A stretch of 64,000 nt of DNA from Krasilnikovozyma curviuscula (GCA_014825775.1 MVAQ01000015.1:123722-187721); one strand, 5' to 3'; positions 34,049 to 48,100 are shown, numbered from the stretch's first letter. Notes: generated by a model from the letters alone, not told the origin. Numbers and translations: made by a program.

Positions 34049-34558
34049 AGCCAGCCTTAAATGAGCGAAATATCTTGAATCCTCAACTACAATAGAGACT
34101 GGTCATCAGCACTTAGATCTAACAAAGGACTCGGAGGATCACTCCAGCTTTCTTGCTTACGACTCCAGCTCGAAATACCGCCAGCTTTCCCTTTCTGTGC
34201 CAGCAAACCTCCAGCACTATGTTCACAAAAGATCGTCTGGCTTCCACAGAGCTGCATGAGGGGGACTTCTAGAGAAGCAATCGGTGGGCGAGTTGAAGAG
34301 GTAGAGAAAGCATGATATCAAACATTGACTTTGTATGTCCGTTTCTATGCAGAAAGATATTAAGTAGGTATTAAAGCAAGCAAGTAGTCAACAACTGTAG
34401 GTACAAGAAGGGGGCCCAACATAAGAAGCGATGGTATGAGACTGTTCACAGAGTATGCGAATCATGATGTCTCCAGAGAACAGACTCTAGATGAGAAAAC
34501 CACGGGGAAAATAGTACATGGGAGATCTAGATGCAATGAAAAGACGAGGCTTGTGCGT
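34049..34558. other. Convergent intergenic region
   Basis: It lies between the 3' ends of MED22 (plus) and the MFS transporter (minus). It should contain both 3' untranslated regions. Nothing else is supported. Confidence 0.4.
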
Positions 34559-37500
34559 TTAAGGTGGAGTGGTTGGTGCTCGGTCGACTCGGATGGTGAA
34601 TCCGCTGCTGTTGACGGGCTTAATGTTTCTGTCTCTACCTCTCTCTTCATCTCTGTACCGAGAAGAACCGTCTTCAACAAGAGGTTCAGGGAGGGCAATT
34701 CGGATGCAGTTAAAAATGATGAAAGCTGTGCAGAGAAGGACGAAGGCGAGGACGAATACGGCCTTGGGAAAGATATTTGTTGTGTTGGCGAACAAGAGAC
34801 CGAACAGGACAGCTATGTGAACGAATGCGGGACTCGACAGATTAGCGGTGGTGGCCAGAAACTCATCAATAAGGAATGTTATGGTTTACGTACGACCAAT
34901 GATGCCGACCATGGCTTGAAGAACAGAGATACCACCGAACAGTCTGCCTGCGGCGCGAGAACTAGGGATCAGACCCAAAGCAAGCGAACTGATAGCAGGG
35001 CCAGCGCCACTTCCCAATGGAGCCAACGCGGTCGCGATAACGAACTGCTCTGAGTTGGAAGCAAGACAGACTCCCAAGTAGGCAAAGAGGTCGATGAACA
35101 GGGAGACGCGGATAATGTTGACATCGAAGCGGGAGTCTTCCAAGGATTTGGACGTCTTGGCTTGTGGTGCGTTAAGTTCTTCTTCAGTACGTTCTCGAGA
35201 GAGGGAGCGATTTGACTGGGGTGGATGAGGAGATTTCCTCTTCAAAAAAGCGACAGTGGCTGTTTAGAACAGAGACAAAGTCAGGGTACTAGGCCGCGTC
35301 GAAGAAAGATCAACTATTTTTCAAACTTACTGGGTAAAAGAACAAGGAGAACACACGCTCTGACACCAGTTGTCAGCGTCAAGTAAGGGCCGATCTTGTC
35401 TGGGCCCCAGCCGTATACCAACTGAAGGTACGAGAACTTGACGCTCATGACACCCTATCCGTAGCGACAGTATAGGAACTCGACCACGTTAACGTTGTTT
35501 CACAAAGAATTTCAAGATGAAAACCAACGTACCATCATAATCATCATACAACCCTGACCCATAGCCAAGAACGTTAAGTTCCAGTTCTTCTTACCTCTGG
35601 GATCGTTCTCATCCACCTGAGGTAAAAAGATGGCCAGTGGAGCAGTAAACGAGAACAGTCTCTTCACTGACCGTCTCAACCTGCCCTGCACCTGATGCTT
35701 ATTGCCTACCCGAGCACTGATCCTGGACCATCCACTAGCGCCCGCGTCGAGCGAAAGGTCGAGCTGATCGTTCTCCCACTCTCGCTCGGCCTCCTCACGC
35801 TCCATGTCCTCCTGCTTCTTCCTCTGTGCCGCTTTGGTGAGGAAGTTACGCGCTTCCGTCGAAAGCGACTCGGGGAGGACGAGGAAAATGTACGTAATGA
35901 GGACGACTTGGACGATGATTGAGATATAGAAGACGCTGAAGATGGTGCCCGTGTAGTCGATGATTCTCGATCCGATAGTTGGGCCCAGTGAGAAAACCTG
36001 CGGTTGGCGTCGAGTATCATAAAAAGCCACCATCGTCAGTATCTTTGAGACAAATTCCGTTTCGATGGCAAGAGAAGAAAACGTACAAGCATCATGATGC
36101 CCGCCATACGACTGTATACCTGTGCCCTTGTGCCATCAGGAGTAGAATCAGCGATGTATGCATGGTTGGTCGCCGTTAACGTCGGCATACCACCAAAGAG
36201 ACCATCGATCAACGGGCCCAAGATGATGAAGCGGTATCCGCCAGGGACGAGATGAGGGAAATGGGCCGTGAGCAGGAAGACCAAATCGCTTTAAAGGAAA
36301 GGAATAAAAATTAGAGATGGTAAGAGAGAGAGAGCAAAATGGTAAAGAGGGGGGGCGTACTTCATACAGAGACCTGCGATGGCGAGGGCCATCACTTTGG
36401 TTCGTCCCACGCGATCAGAGAGCTTACCCCACCAGCCAGTCGTCAGAGCTGCCAATGAGCCTTGGGTGACAGTGATTACAGCAACAAACTCAGCTGTCGC
36501 TTTCTGTGTTTACGAAAAAGGGAAGAAAAAGGAAGGCGGAGATCAGACACCGGTCAATTCCGCACTAATGGTACCGCGAGGGTTTTTTTTCTTTTGTTTT
36601 TGATTCCACTGACCTGGACATCAGGAGAACGACGACAGAGGACTGGGTCGATCCTGACTGGAGGAGCCGTGGTTGTCAAAGGGAAGGATTCGTCCATCGA
36701 CCTCTTGTCGGTTGTGATGTAGGTTACCAAGTTTGGAGTCTGATCGTCGTCAGCGCCACCTTCCTGGTCTTTGTCACCATCTTGAGGATGGGTTGCAGGG
36801 TATTTTGGCCTTGGGACTGTGGGTAGCGAAGGTGCGTCTGATCCTGGGTAACCCACAGGACCGTCCTCGATCGGGTTTGAGGTGGTAGGCTTGTCAGACG
36901 TGGCTGGGTAGTGAACGAGGCAGGTAAGCGACGTGTAGAGCTCGGCTTTGGGACTGATGAGCATCGACATTGAGATTGTATGGAGGACTACTGCCGAGAT
37001 GAGCCATATTGGACGTGGTTTTCTAGGAAGATGGGAGAAAAACCGAGGCAAGATGACAGTGAGTACCGTGTTTACCCAGCCCGCAGGCGCAGGAGTAGCC
37101 CCCAAAAAAAGTTTGTTCAACAAAAACAACCGAGGAAAACATACCTGTACCATTTCCTTCTCGCAATAGAACCCTCTCTAATGTTACCCCAGGCCAAGCT
37201 GCCAGCAAGAGAGTCGGCGTCATCACTTGGGTGGATGAGGGACTCGTTATCGGCGTCAGTGTCTGGTTCAGACGGAGGAAAGGGGGGGATGGGATCCGTC
37301 TGCTCAAACCCTGGGCTGGGGACGGGTGTATGGCTTCGATCAAATCCTGGGAAGAGCAACAGTAAAAGGGCAGAAAAGGGGGGTTTCAACCAGCTGAAGG
37401 GTGAGAAAAGGTCCTAAGCGAAAGGCGGGTGTTACTGACGATAGATCAGGTTGTCTGCCACTGCTGGGTCCACATCTGTTGAGAGGCCAGGCTCCGTCTG

Positions 37501-37632
37501 CCCATCAGCATTCCCACCGTGGAACCCCAGGTTCGTTGCTTGGGAGTACTGATGCTTATGCGTCCTCGTCGACGTAGTACGAGGTCGGGAGCCTGTAGGC
37601 AGGGGGGACACTGAGGCTGCAGGACCTGTCAT
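34559..37632 (-). CDS. Major facilitator superfamily transporter
   Basis: ATG 37632 opens a cytoplasmic N-tail (MTGPAASVSPLPTGSRP) that crosses an intron into FDRSHTPVPSPGFEQTD. Membrane segments begin at PIWLISAVVLHTISMSMLIS. A loop of about 100 residues rich in Pro, Asp and Thr follows helix 1, unusually long for MFS. The signature loop 2-3 motif is GWWGKLSDRVGRTKVMA. Later segments include GPLIDGLFGGMPTLTATNHAYIAD, LGPTIGSRIID, FYISIIVQVVLITYIFLVLP, a large charged central loop (QRKKQEDMEREEAERE), and SLFIDLFAYLGVCLAS, ending VDRAPTTPP. About eight introns. The GxxG and R residues place it near the SLC46/tetracycline-type MFS group, but the substrate cannot be read from sequence. Probably a plasma or vacuolar membrane protein. 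Confidence 0.85.
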
Positions 37633-38183
37633 GCTGCTGCTGCTGCTTCACCTTAATCTTCAGCTTCGTTCCGTACGTTGAATGAGATGGGAGGGTATTT
37701 GGACGAGAATCTGGCTGTCGAGAAGGCTTCGTGAGGGTCTGAATGGAATATGCAGGGCGGCCATCGAGTGGAGTCAGGGCAGGCAGCTCGCCCAAGTCCG
37801 CAAGACTGACGAGGCGCACGCGGTCAAAGTCGACTAGGCATTTTTCGCTCGTCAGACAATTGACAATATAAACTCCTTTCGCTCCTGTCTTTACAAAGAC
37901 CATGTCACAGCTGTTGGTCATCCAGCGGTTGCTGGAGCGAGAGTGGTATGCAGCAGACAGCACAAATGCACCACTCTATCTGACATGGATAGATTTCAGC
38001 AGAGCGAGCATGCTACACCACAAGAATTAGAATATGCTCTCTTAAACCCCCCTCTCTCTCTCTATTCGGCGTCGCTTGCAGAAGGGAGGAGGACCTCCCA
38101 ATGATGCTTTATGCGAGCAAAAATCGCGCAATGTCTTGTATGCATTTTTGAAGGTTGATTTTACGTAAAGATGTTCCATGACT
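37633..38183. other. Intergenic with promoter of the MFS transporter gene
   Basis: No supported gene. A 135-codon minus-strand frame (37556-37963) overlaps the first coding exon of the MFS gene in another frame and shows no family resemblance. It may be chance or an upstream overlapping ORF in the leader. Confidence 0.4.
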
Positions 38184-39632
38184 CTAGACGAGGCCAGCAA
38201 AGCATGCACCTGAAAGAAGTTTGAATCCGTCAGAAAAATTCTCTTGAAAGATGAAGAGGCAGGGACCAACCGATCAATGTGATGTACCACGCCTTGTACA
38301 GCGCACCAAGACCTTCTTCTCTGATGATCGTAGAAGCCGTATCCTACAGCAGAATAAAAACGATCAGTCTTCGTTCCAATTATCTGAATGTGCATCTCCA
38401 AGCTCACCCAGAAGCCCAAATACGGCTGGTCGTCTGGCCTGAAGTTGAGCACGTCCTCATCCTGCGCTGCATACTCCTGGGGGATGTTATCCACAGGCAC
38501 TTCCCCAGGAGCGTGGTTCCTTTGAATTGACAGCCGGACGGCAATTGTCTCTAGTGGTGTGAGGATGAGGGTCGAGAAGCATTGGAAGAGGAGGAAGACG
38601 AGGAGGAGGACCGGAGAGATTTTCTCGAGTGGTGACGTCGAATCTGGATCATCTATGTCAGGTAGAGCACCTGTTTTATTGTGTAGGTTCAAAACAAGCA
38701 CATAGAAGGTGAGTAAAAAGCAGCCAAATCTAAGAAGCAAAGGGGAGACAATGGGACTTACCGTTCGCCAACCCTGGAACCAACCAATTCCTAACAGCCC
38801 TCGCGATGAAGCTGCTCCATACGACGTGCAACGTCGTCGCCATGAACAGCCCAGGCGCCTTGTACAGCACCCACGGCTTCGACAGCTCGTGGTTCGTCAA
38901 CAGCAACTTGATTGCGGTGCGTGGCGCAAACGTCGGCAAGGCGTGGATCGTCGTGATGCTTCTGTTGATGAAGACCGTCATGGGTAGTGTCAGAATGGTC
39001 AGGAAGGCCGTGAAGAGCGTCATGCTATGTTCGGACCCATCGCAAGACGTAACAGGTCAGTAAGGAGTCCTGTAGCTACTCTTTCACCCGAGCCAAAAAG
39101 GTCAAGGATAAATAAGAGAAGGATCTTATTACCTGAGTCCACCAGCTTCAGGGATCTTGTACCTCCCTCCCGTTGACAAGTTGCTCTGGCTCCCAATAAA
39201 GATAATGCTGATGACGGACACCAAGATAGAAAAGATCAGGTTGACCATGGAACCTTTGTAGAGCCCTTTCCAAACACCTTCCAAGGCCCTTACTCTTTTG
39301 AACTGTACGAACGGAAATACCAACGTCAGCGCAAGCGAAGGGGCAGACCAACTGCGTGGAGTCTTTAGACGAACCATTCCGAACACTGAAGTCACCACAG
39401 GCCCAACTCGAACATCGCCTTCCTCCAGAGAGACCGCATGAGGGGTGTAGTTTGCTCGCAAGCGGGTGATGACGCCCAGGAAAGGCTGGATGAACACCAA
39501 CGAGAGCGCTACGAGGAGAGCGGGAACGTCAGCGAAACAAGCTAGCTTTTCCTCTCCCCTGTGGGATATCTGAAACGCACCTGACGAGAGGGCCATGAGG
39601 AGGGCCCCGAAGAGTATAGCCAATACAATCAT
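38184..39632 (-). CDS. Divergent mitochondrial carrier-like membrane protein
   Basis: ATG 39632 starts with a helix (IVLAILFGALLMALSSGAF). Then come ALLVALSLVFIQPFLGVITR, a segment VFGMVRLKTP, RALEGVWKGLYKGSMVNLIF (like the W/Y-x-G-L-x-x-G motif of carriers), FINRSITTIHALPTF, PLETIAVRLSIQRNHA (a degenerate P-x-E-x-x-x-x-R-L-x-x-Q signature), QPYLGFWDTASTIIREEG and LGALYKAWYITLIGACFAGLV, where it ends. These blocks fit a fungal carrier-like family, related to SLC25 but without intact P-x-D/E-x-x-K/R in every repeat. Ugo1-like outer-membrane carriers show similar decay. The last exon is only a few codons. Function is not assigned. Confidence 0.7.
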
Positions 39633-39862
39633 GTCGAGCCGTTTTTATGGGAGAGGGTGATGGTTTGCAGGTGCAGTGCTTTCCGTTAGGCAACTTCGCA
39701 CACGCGGATCCTCGTGCATGCGCAGACCAACAGCGGCGGCTCGCCCCTTTTGCGGAAGGAGCGTATTTAACTTGCACAGGAAGCCCCAACCTCAACAGAA
39801 TAACAGCAATAGGATGAAAAGGTAGTACATCTCAATAGTTTGGCGACATAGCGTTGAGCATC

Positions 39863-41875
39863 CTATGCCGTTTTGATCTTCATGTGGATCGACTTTAGAC
39901 GCGTTACCTGATCATAACCTGTAAGAGATGACAACAGATAGGCCGTTAGAACACGATTCAATATAATTAAGAATAATAAATCAATAGAAAAAGAAAGAAA
40001 GAAAAAGAAAGCAGCGACTGACCGAAAGCACTCAACGAAATACCCCTTCCACTGTTCTTAACGCCAGTCCAAGCAAGGGCAGGATCGAGCGCATCGCATC
40101 TGTTCATAAACACGGTACCCGTCTCAAGCTCACTTGCGAGCATCTCAAAGGCCTCGACTGAGGACGGGGTAGTCGCATTCGTCCAGATGGACGCCGTCAG
40201 ACCGAGGTCGGAATCGTTCATCAGCGAAAGCGCTTCAGCATCTGACGAGACCTGTTTAGTAGATTACGATCCCAGTTCAGCCAGTTGGAAAGCACGTTTT
40301 TAAAGGAGAGATACTACTTACTTTGCAGATTCCAACAACAGGTCCGAATGTCTCCTCCGTCATGACGTCCATTTCGTGCGTCACATCAACCAAGACCTGT
40401 GGTCCGACATATGTGCTTCCTTCTTTAGCAGCTGCGAAGTCAGATTCAGAAACGAGGGCTTTGGCTCCCTTGGATAGGGCGTCGGCAACGTGTTGACGGA
40501 TCTTCGCGGCGGAGGCGAGGGAGATTACTGGACCGATAGTCGTTTCCTTGTCAAGAGGGTCACCAAGAACGTATTTCTGAGTAGCAGACAAAATTGTTTA
40601 GAATAAGGGGATGAGAATGGGAAGGGGATTTCGCTCACCTTTGTCTCAGCAACGTAGGCTTCCACAAACTTGTCGTACACATCCTGGTGGACGTAGATAC
40701 GCTCGATACCACAGCACGACTGACCAGAGTTGAAGAAGGCACCATCGACGAGTTGTTCGACCGTGTACTGGAAGTCAGCATCCGGTCTAACATACGCTGG
40801 ATCTTTACCACCGAGCTCTAATGCGACGCCTAAGCGAGCGAAATTTGAAAACGTCCATGTTAGTTCTTATTCGCAAGCCGGATCACTTGATGGTGGAAGT
40901 TCGCCCACCCTTGAAATTGGTTCCCGAAGCAGCAGCTCTGTCGACAATCTTACCACCAGCGACGGAGCCGGTGAACGAGACAAATCCAACGAAGGGGGAT
41001 GAGATGAGTTTGGCCGTCGTTTCCTGGTCGATGATGAGGACCTGGAAAGCATCAGCTGGAAGTCCAGCAGATATGAACGCTTCTTGCAGACGCTTGGCTG
41101 GAGATGGCGTTTGAGGTGACGGCTTCACGAGGAGAGTGTTACCTAAGAGAAACTAGAATCAGTCACACCAAGTTGAGCTACGAAAACGGCCGATGCACAT
41201 GTATCAACGCACCGGCAAGAAGAGCTGGGATGATACAGTTGATGAGACAGAGGTATGGGCTGTTTTAAGAGAATCAGATCAGTGACATTTTCGACGGAGC
41301 TGGTTTCATATGTACGATACTTACTAGTTCCAGGGACTGATCAGAGCAACGACACCCAACGGCTCCTTCTTCAAATATCTCTTGAATCCATCCTTTTCTT
41401 CCACCTCGACATCAGCTAACGCCTGCTTTGCAATCTTAATCATGTGCGTTGCCCGATCCAATGTTCCAGCGACTTCACCTGCCGTGTATCGAACGGGACG
41501 ACCCATCTCCTTGGTGAGTTCTGGAGCAATGACATCTTTGAGTTTTTCAAACTCGTCCTGTAATCAAAGTACAGAGAAAAGGATCAGATTTTGGTAAGGA
41601 TCGAAGGAACAACCGCGCTGGCTTCTCGTACCAAGAACTTCTCAGCAATTTTGATACGTTCTTCTAACGAAACCTTCTTCCATGATTTCTGAGTAGCAAC
41701 ACTCTTTGAAATAGCAGCATCGAGCTAAAAGATCAACCGGTGAAAAGTCTTCGGATGAGATACGGCGGGTCACGATGACACAGGATGGGATGGAACTCAC
41801 CTCGCTCTCGCTCAGCAGGGGGAGGACGGTAACTGGCTTCTGGTCGATAGGCGAGATAGTAGTTTGGACAGACAT
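39863..41875 (-). CDS. Aldehyde dehydrogenase family protein
   Basis: ATG 41875 (MSVQTTISPIDQKPV) starts an ALDH of about 470 residues with about nine introns. Blocks in order are RATHMIKIAKQALADVE, PLGVVALISPWN (coenzyme strand), GNTLLVKPSPQTP, GFVSFTGSVAGGKIVDRAA (G-S-x-x-x-G), ALELGGKDPAYV (general-base Glu), FFNSGQSCCGIERIYVH (catalytic Cys), TEETFGPVVGICK, and the closing NRCDALDPALAWTGVKNSG and GYDQVTRLKSIHMK. Both catalytic residues are present, so it should oxidise an aldehyde to an acid with NAD(P). The substrate is not predictable here. No targeting sequence is evident, so it is probably cytosolic. An A/G-rich microsatellite lies in the last intron. Confidence 0.92.
39982..40012. 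repeat. A-rich GAAA-type microsatellite
   Basis: Irregular GAAA/GAAAA units lie in the last intron of the aldehyde dehydrogenase gene. On the coding strand they form a pyrimidine tract. Confidence 0.7.
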
Positions 41876-42114
41876 GGTTCAGATTTTGGGATTGGCGTTG
41901 AGAGACAGCAGAGGAACAAGCTCGAACTTGTCAATGCGAGGAAGTTCTTCAGTTGGGCGAGTTAGACGATTTCTCAACATTTGCCAGTGTTTTTACCTGC
42001 TTAGATTAGTGGAGCGCTGCTTTCATAACATCATAACAAGTTATTATTACTTATTCTCCCACATCGATACTCAAGGGATATTTTTAAATTATTACAGTAT
42101 CCGACGATCGTAAT

Positions 42115-45100
42115 CTACAACAGTTTTTCCACAACCAACGACAACGTCGACAGCATCTCCTTCTCGTTACTCCCCCACTTCAATTTTGATCCACCAGCCT
42201 TCATTGCAGATCCCAGATCCGACGCGAGCTCTTTATATCTGTCGATAATGCTGTTGAGGTTGGACTGTCCTGTCACGACTCTCTCCGGCCGTCCACGAAC
42301 GAATACCACTTTCAGATAGACAGTAAGTGCAAGTTGAGACACTAGCAAAGATTTATGGATGGAGTAATCAGTTTGGAATTTCGAAGCTCAACTGAAGTTG
42401 GAAACGTAACTAACCGGTCAGAAGGGAAACAGATTCCATCAGCTGATTCAAGCATCGACTGGACACTTCTTCTCGATACATGTCAAGATAACGAGTCGAC
42501 ATGAGTTTGTTAGGTGTTTTAGGTAATCGAGTTGCAAAGTCCACAATAAGAGTGGCCAACTCGACTAGTGTACCGACCGTCGCAGGCTGGTTAAGCGGTG
42601 CTTTGTCGTCACAAACGACGAGGACATTGTCCATGGACCAGTTTTCTGGGACAGTGATGAGGGTGGTGAATGACTTGGTTGCGAAGTTCAGAGCGACGAC
42701 AGTGGTGCGACAGATCAACAAGATCTTTTGTTGGATGGCCGCGAGGAGTGGGTGCTTCATTGGATCAGCAAACCCATCTGTCGATGTGAACCCGGTAGTA
42801 GCCTTTTCTTCTTGGTCAAACGCTATTCTTTCTTCTTCGCTGACGGGCTCGAAGGAAGACCACAGGTTAAGAGGGTGGGAGAGGAGATCTTTGAGGTGGG
42901 GGATCAAGAGCAAAGCAAGCTCAGCAAAAGATCTGATAATAGGCGGGACTGCGTGTGTTGGCGATGCTGGTGCAACGCTAGTGGTGATGATCAAGAAGAG
43001 GGCGCAGATACTCTCAATCTCTTGGAGGAATGGTGTTGTGATCGTTTCATTCCCACGTAAAGTTAACGTCTTGCTCAGTTGCCCACCACTGTAGAAAAAT
43101 AACGATGTTGACAAAGTAAGTTTGGGTCTCGGAGGTGCTGTTGCAAGCTGAGCCATAAGTAACATACCATAGCTGAGCGAAAGGTATCACCTCCCCTTCC
43201 ACGAATTGACTATCCCCCCCAATACTCCCGATGACTGAAGTAACAACAGCAAGCATCCTCAACCAGGCAGAGTGGGATTCATCGTGGCCGAACAACACGT
43301 TCGCGCTCGATCGACCGCGTGTATGGATTCCACCACGCTGAGCTAGGCGAGCAATCGGAGTGTTGGTGTAAGCGGTAATTATACCAAGAATAGCGAGGCG
43401 GATCGAGGCTTGAGGAATCAGACTTGATGAAAGGTGGAATGATAAGATGGAATCGATGATAGAGAGGGAAGGTGTGTCGACTGAGCCAACAAAAGTGATG
43501 GCATCGAGACTGCCTCGGAACAGACCAACCTCGTCTGCGAGGAGAATCCATTCTGCAGATGCAATTTGAAGCTCAGGTCGTAATGCTTGTTCGAATAGAG
43601 CGACCACTGAAGTAAGCTCTCCTTCCAGTTCTGAGTTGACGTCAATGGAAACCTTGGAGAACAGATACGACAAGGCATAAACTAAGAACCTGAGCGAAAC
43701 TTGAACAAACTCTTCAATTTGGGCTTGTATTTTTGTGTTAATTTTGACGCCAGATATTGGTGAAGCAATGTCGGCTGCTTGTCGCAAGAAGACGAATACA
43801 ATTTGAAGAACCTGCCGGTGAAATGGGATGGAGTATGTCCCACGGAGTGAGTCGAGCGGATCAAAGATTTCGTTCACGATGAGATTTTGGACGCTGGGAA
43901 GAAGACCGATGAAGTCGTCAATGATGGCGGGTGTAGAAGTCGTGAACAGAGTTGGGCTGCCTTGGAGGAGCGAAAGTAGAATTTTCATCCTTTCCACTTG
44001 GCCCGCTAACATAACATCACCAACTCGAGTTTCACCAGATATAACTGGAAGAACGACCTTGAGAACCTTAAGTATTGATGCGGCTCGTTCAGGTGATTTT
44101 GGAGTGGAGAGAAGTGGTAACGCAACATCCAGCAAAGACTTGTATGCTTGGAGAGTGACAATCTCCGAGTCGATGATACACCAATTATAGTTCACTTCAG
44201 CAACGGCCGCAACTGTGTATTGTATAGACTCGTTCTCAACGTCACCAGGAATTCTGTACCCCTCCAATTTTTGACGGACGAGAGAGGTATCTATCAGTCG
44301 AAAGAAAGAGTCGTGAGCCGTCTGAGATACTAGCAAGAAAACCAGATATTATCACTCACCAAACAGGTAGTCCTGGCCGTACTCTCTTTCCTCTGAAGGC
44401 AGCATGGAACGAAGTGAACTCAACTTGAAGCCAGGGTACAGTATAGTAAGCTCGCTGTCAAGGGCCTGATGAAGTTGTGGATCACAGTTGAACTTGAAGG
44501 TCCTCCGAGTGAGCGAAGGAAGTACAGAGTCTCCGGATTTGACGAGATCTTTAAACAAGCGGCCTGCTGTCGATTGCCCTGGTTTGCTGGTGGAAATATC
44601 CAACGCCAACAGCTGGATAGCGTAGGCCCTCGACAGGTTCTGGTAGCTGACCTTTGATATCTCTTCTCCAGACTCGAAGTTGTGCTCCCATTCGGCTTCA
44701 GCAGCTTTGGCAACATCGCCATTCTTCACTTCGCCGCCACCGATAATTTGGCTGCGGAAGGCAATGGCCTCGAGTTGCTCCCAAAACGAGTTTAATGAGC
44801 TGAGAGAAGCCAAGAGCTTCTGATCCACTAAGTTCTCCCATGAGACACTGAGGAACCGCAGAATGGATGCCAACAGCGCGGGATCAGCGTTCCAAAGATC
44901 GTTCCATTTTGAGACCGCAGCTTGGGCCGCTTTGATGGCACCTGAACTGAAGCTGCCGGAAGATGCTGATGAAGAGATCTTGGTGATGGACACTTCATTC
45001 TTGAGGAACAATGCGGCCCATCCAGGCTGAGTAGCAGACGCAGCCGAGATGAGATCCCAAACAGCCCGTCGTAGCAGGTTGGGCTGTGTATCGTCACTGG

Positions 45101-48100
45101 CTAGACGGATGAAGGCAGATGTTGTGGCAGAGGCATCCTCAAAGTGACCAATCATAGATGGACGTGATGACGGTACCGTTCCTAGCGAGCCGCACAGAGT
45201 TCCAAGCAGCGCGAAGGCGGCTAAGGCTATTGATGGGATTGAAGTAGATGAGACGGCATATTCAGCAATTACATCAATGACCTCCTTCTTTGTTGACTGG
45301 CGACGGTTGTTCATCTGAGAGTAGGATTGATCGAAGAACATCTGTTCCAGAGGAACCAAAGCTTCGTACCCACTGGCTCGCTTCATTGCCAGCAAGAGGG
45401 TGCAGAACCTCAATGTCGCTTCAATGAGTTCTTCAGCGCTGGGAACTTCAAAAGACCGACCAGAGTTCCAAAGAGAATCGATGATGGTTTTACCTGTTCC
45501 CAAAATTGACGAGAGTGGAGCCAGTGTTGTTGGGTTCGGAGTCTCGACGAATGTCCTTAACAGGAACGTTGGTAAGAGCTCAAGAGATGTTGGGGTAGAT
45601 GTCCTTTCGAGGATGAGAGGGTTGATAGAGGAGTCAAGTAGTATCTCGTGGTACAGTGTGGTGATTTTGAGGCCGATTGTGAATCTGTCCTTCAGGCTGC
45701 TGTATCTCCATCCTTCGTATCCAACCCAGATTTCTGAATGGACCAAACTGATCGCACGAGAGAGAACCTCCGTCTTCACCTTCAAGAAGTCATCGTCCGC
45801 TCGGAAATGAGATCTCTGGGCTTCGACAGCCAGCTCATTGACCAAGTCAAGGAGAACAATGGTAGTTGGGTATGTTCCACTTGATCTCTCTTTTTCCAAC
45901 ACTGCCGAGATGGCAGCACCTTCTGATGCTTTTGATGTAAGGAGGTTAGAACTTCGAAGCGAAGTCCAGACTGCTCCAGGTTGTGCTGGCATGAGAATGC
46001 GAACAAGGTCGAGTACTGCGCTAAAGAGTTTAGGCGTCGTGACAGTGAGACGAGAATGGGATGCGTTGAGAATGGTGAAGAGTGTTCTAATCATGTCGAA
46101 ATCGGGTGTGGCGGAAATATGGTCAACGAAGATTTGAGTCATGGCTGGAGCGGCATTGAGCGTGGAGCGCATAAGACCAAAAAGTTCCAGTAGGGTGTCA
46201 TCAGAGTCGGCGTCTTCCAATGCAAGATCCGCTAGAGTAAGCACGATATCACCGTTGGTACTGCTCGATGCAGAGCTAAAGACATCATGTGGAACTGTTG
46301 ATATAGCGGTCTGTGCAGCTGTACGACTCCTAGTGTTGAATGACCTAGGGCGGAGTGAAGACGCGAAGTTTTTCAGTACTTCAGCAACCAACCTCCAACC
46401 TGAGTTCTCCAATGTCCAGCGGACAACGACAGGCTTCACACCAGGAGGCGATACCACAGTACCGACAGTTCCGACAGGCATGACTGTTCCACCAGGCAAG
46501 ATGATCCTCTTGGTGTTTTGATAGACAGCAACGCCTTCCTCTCTCGATAACGGGGGCGAGATGGAGAACACCCCCGAAGTGGCCAGCGGTCCAGACGTTG
46601 GGATCACGAACGTGAAGGTCTGTAAGTTCGAAAAGTACTCAAAGACTTCAGCTCCCGACTTTTTTGAGTCTTCGGATACTTCTGTCAGACCTTCATTATC
46701 TCCAGTGAGGCTTCTTAGAACTCCCGACACTGGTCGAAGGAGTGCCGGGAATCGAGATCCAGACATGGACAGGGCTGATCGTCGCAACTGGTGTTGGAAA
46801 TCTAGTTCCCAAAACTGAGAGGTGATACTGGGCATGTATTGAGCGCCCGGGCGAAAGATGGTCTTGAAGAGTTCGATGAGAGAATTGAATGGCAGGTATG
46901 AAGGCGATACCATACTCATGAGCGAGAACAAGAGAGCTGGACAAACGAGAAACTACGTCAGTGAAGAAACTCGTGAATGAGCTGGGATATTCATACGAAC
47001 CTTTGACGACACCTCGATGTGCCAAACAGTTCGCATCTCCAAAGACGGGAACACCGTTAGCATCCACACAATTTCCCCCCAACGGTCCACCCAGAATCTC
47101 CGTAAGGCCCTCAAGGCAAGCCATTCGCGGTTCCAGAGCCTTGGAAACCAGAGCTTGCCAGTTTTGTTCTGGTGTCGATGGGAGGACGTAGAGCGCAAAT
47201 GCAAGCGCTAACAGCAACGGCGACGACGCAGGTGAATGTTGTGGGAAGGAGATGACGTATTGGTAGATGGATTCAATTGTAGATGTGGATGAAAGAAGAA
47301 CAGTCTTTTCTACATTCTCAGGAAGGACGATTTCTTCGGGTTCAAGTTGAGCCGCCAGTTCAACCAAGATCTCCAGGTCGAACACTTCGACACTGATGAG
47401 GATGACCAGCCCCTGAATTTGGTCTAAAGTTACACGTGACTCCGAATCTTCTCTAGCCCATCTCTGGTTTGCCTGTTGGCGGCCAAAGTCACAATCGATG
47501 AAGCCTTTGACAATGGTTTCGATTTCTTTTGGTGTTACTGGCACTGGAGGTTGGTAAAGGACGATGAACAAAACGTTCAGCACAGCTAGCTGAAGTTGAA
47601 AGACATGTCTGGCGTGGTCTAGACTGAGAGGAGTGTGTTGCTGGACGGAGCGAGCGGAGAGAGAGAGGAAGGAGTCGAAGACCAAGGTCGGTGAAATGGA
47701 TTCCGCTATTCGAGCCACGACATCCTCTGCAATCGAGTAGAACTCGACAGTCTCATTTCTTTCCTCAAGAATTCTGAAGAGCGCGGAGATACACCGGACA
47801 GCTGATAGCTGGGAGACGAAGATGAATTTGGTGAACTCGGCTTCGAATTGTTCTGAGAACGGGTCATTGCTTGATGAAGGTGCATAATGAGAGCTGTCTT
47901 CCGACAAGAGATACTGACGCAAGAGGATATAACACTCTTTAAGTGAGAGGTGAAGAATAGGCGACACACGGTTGACGAGCGTCTTTTCCTGTGGTGTTGG
48001 GTGAAGAGTGTCTGAACCCTGGAGCAGCATCATTCCACGTCGCCGAAGTCGAACGTTGTAACCGTCAGTACATGCGACAGGTTAGATCAATTCTGAGAAC

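Noticed and set aside
34436..35053. A 205-codon plus-strand open frame
   Set aside because: It is antisense to MFS exons that read as clear membrane helices; its composition is that of a shadow frame.
37556..37963. A 135-codon minus-strand open frame upstream of the MFS gene
   Set aside because: It overlaps the first MFS coding exon in another frame, has low-complexity composition and no family resemblance. It may be leader sequence.
42501..43094. A 197-codon plus-strand open frame
   Set aside because: It is antisense to the NUP188 coding exon and has no domain or own splice structure.
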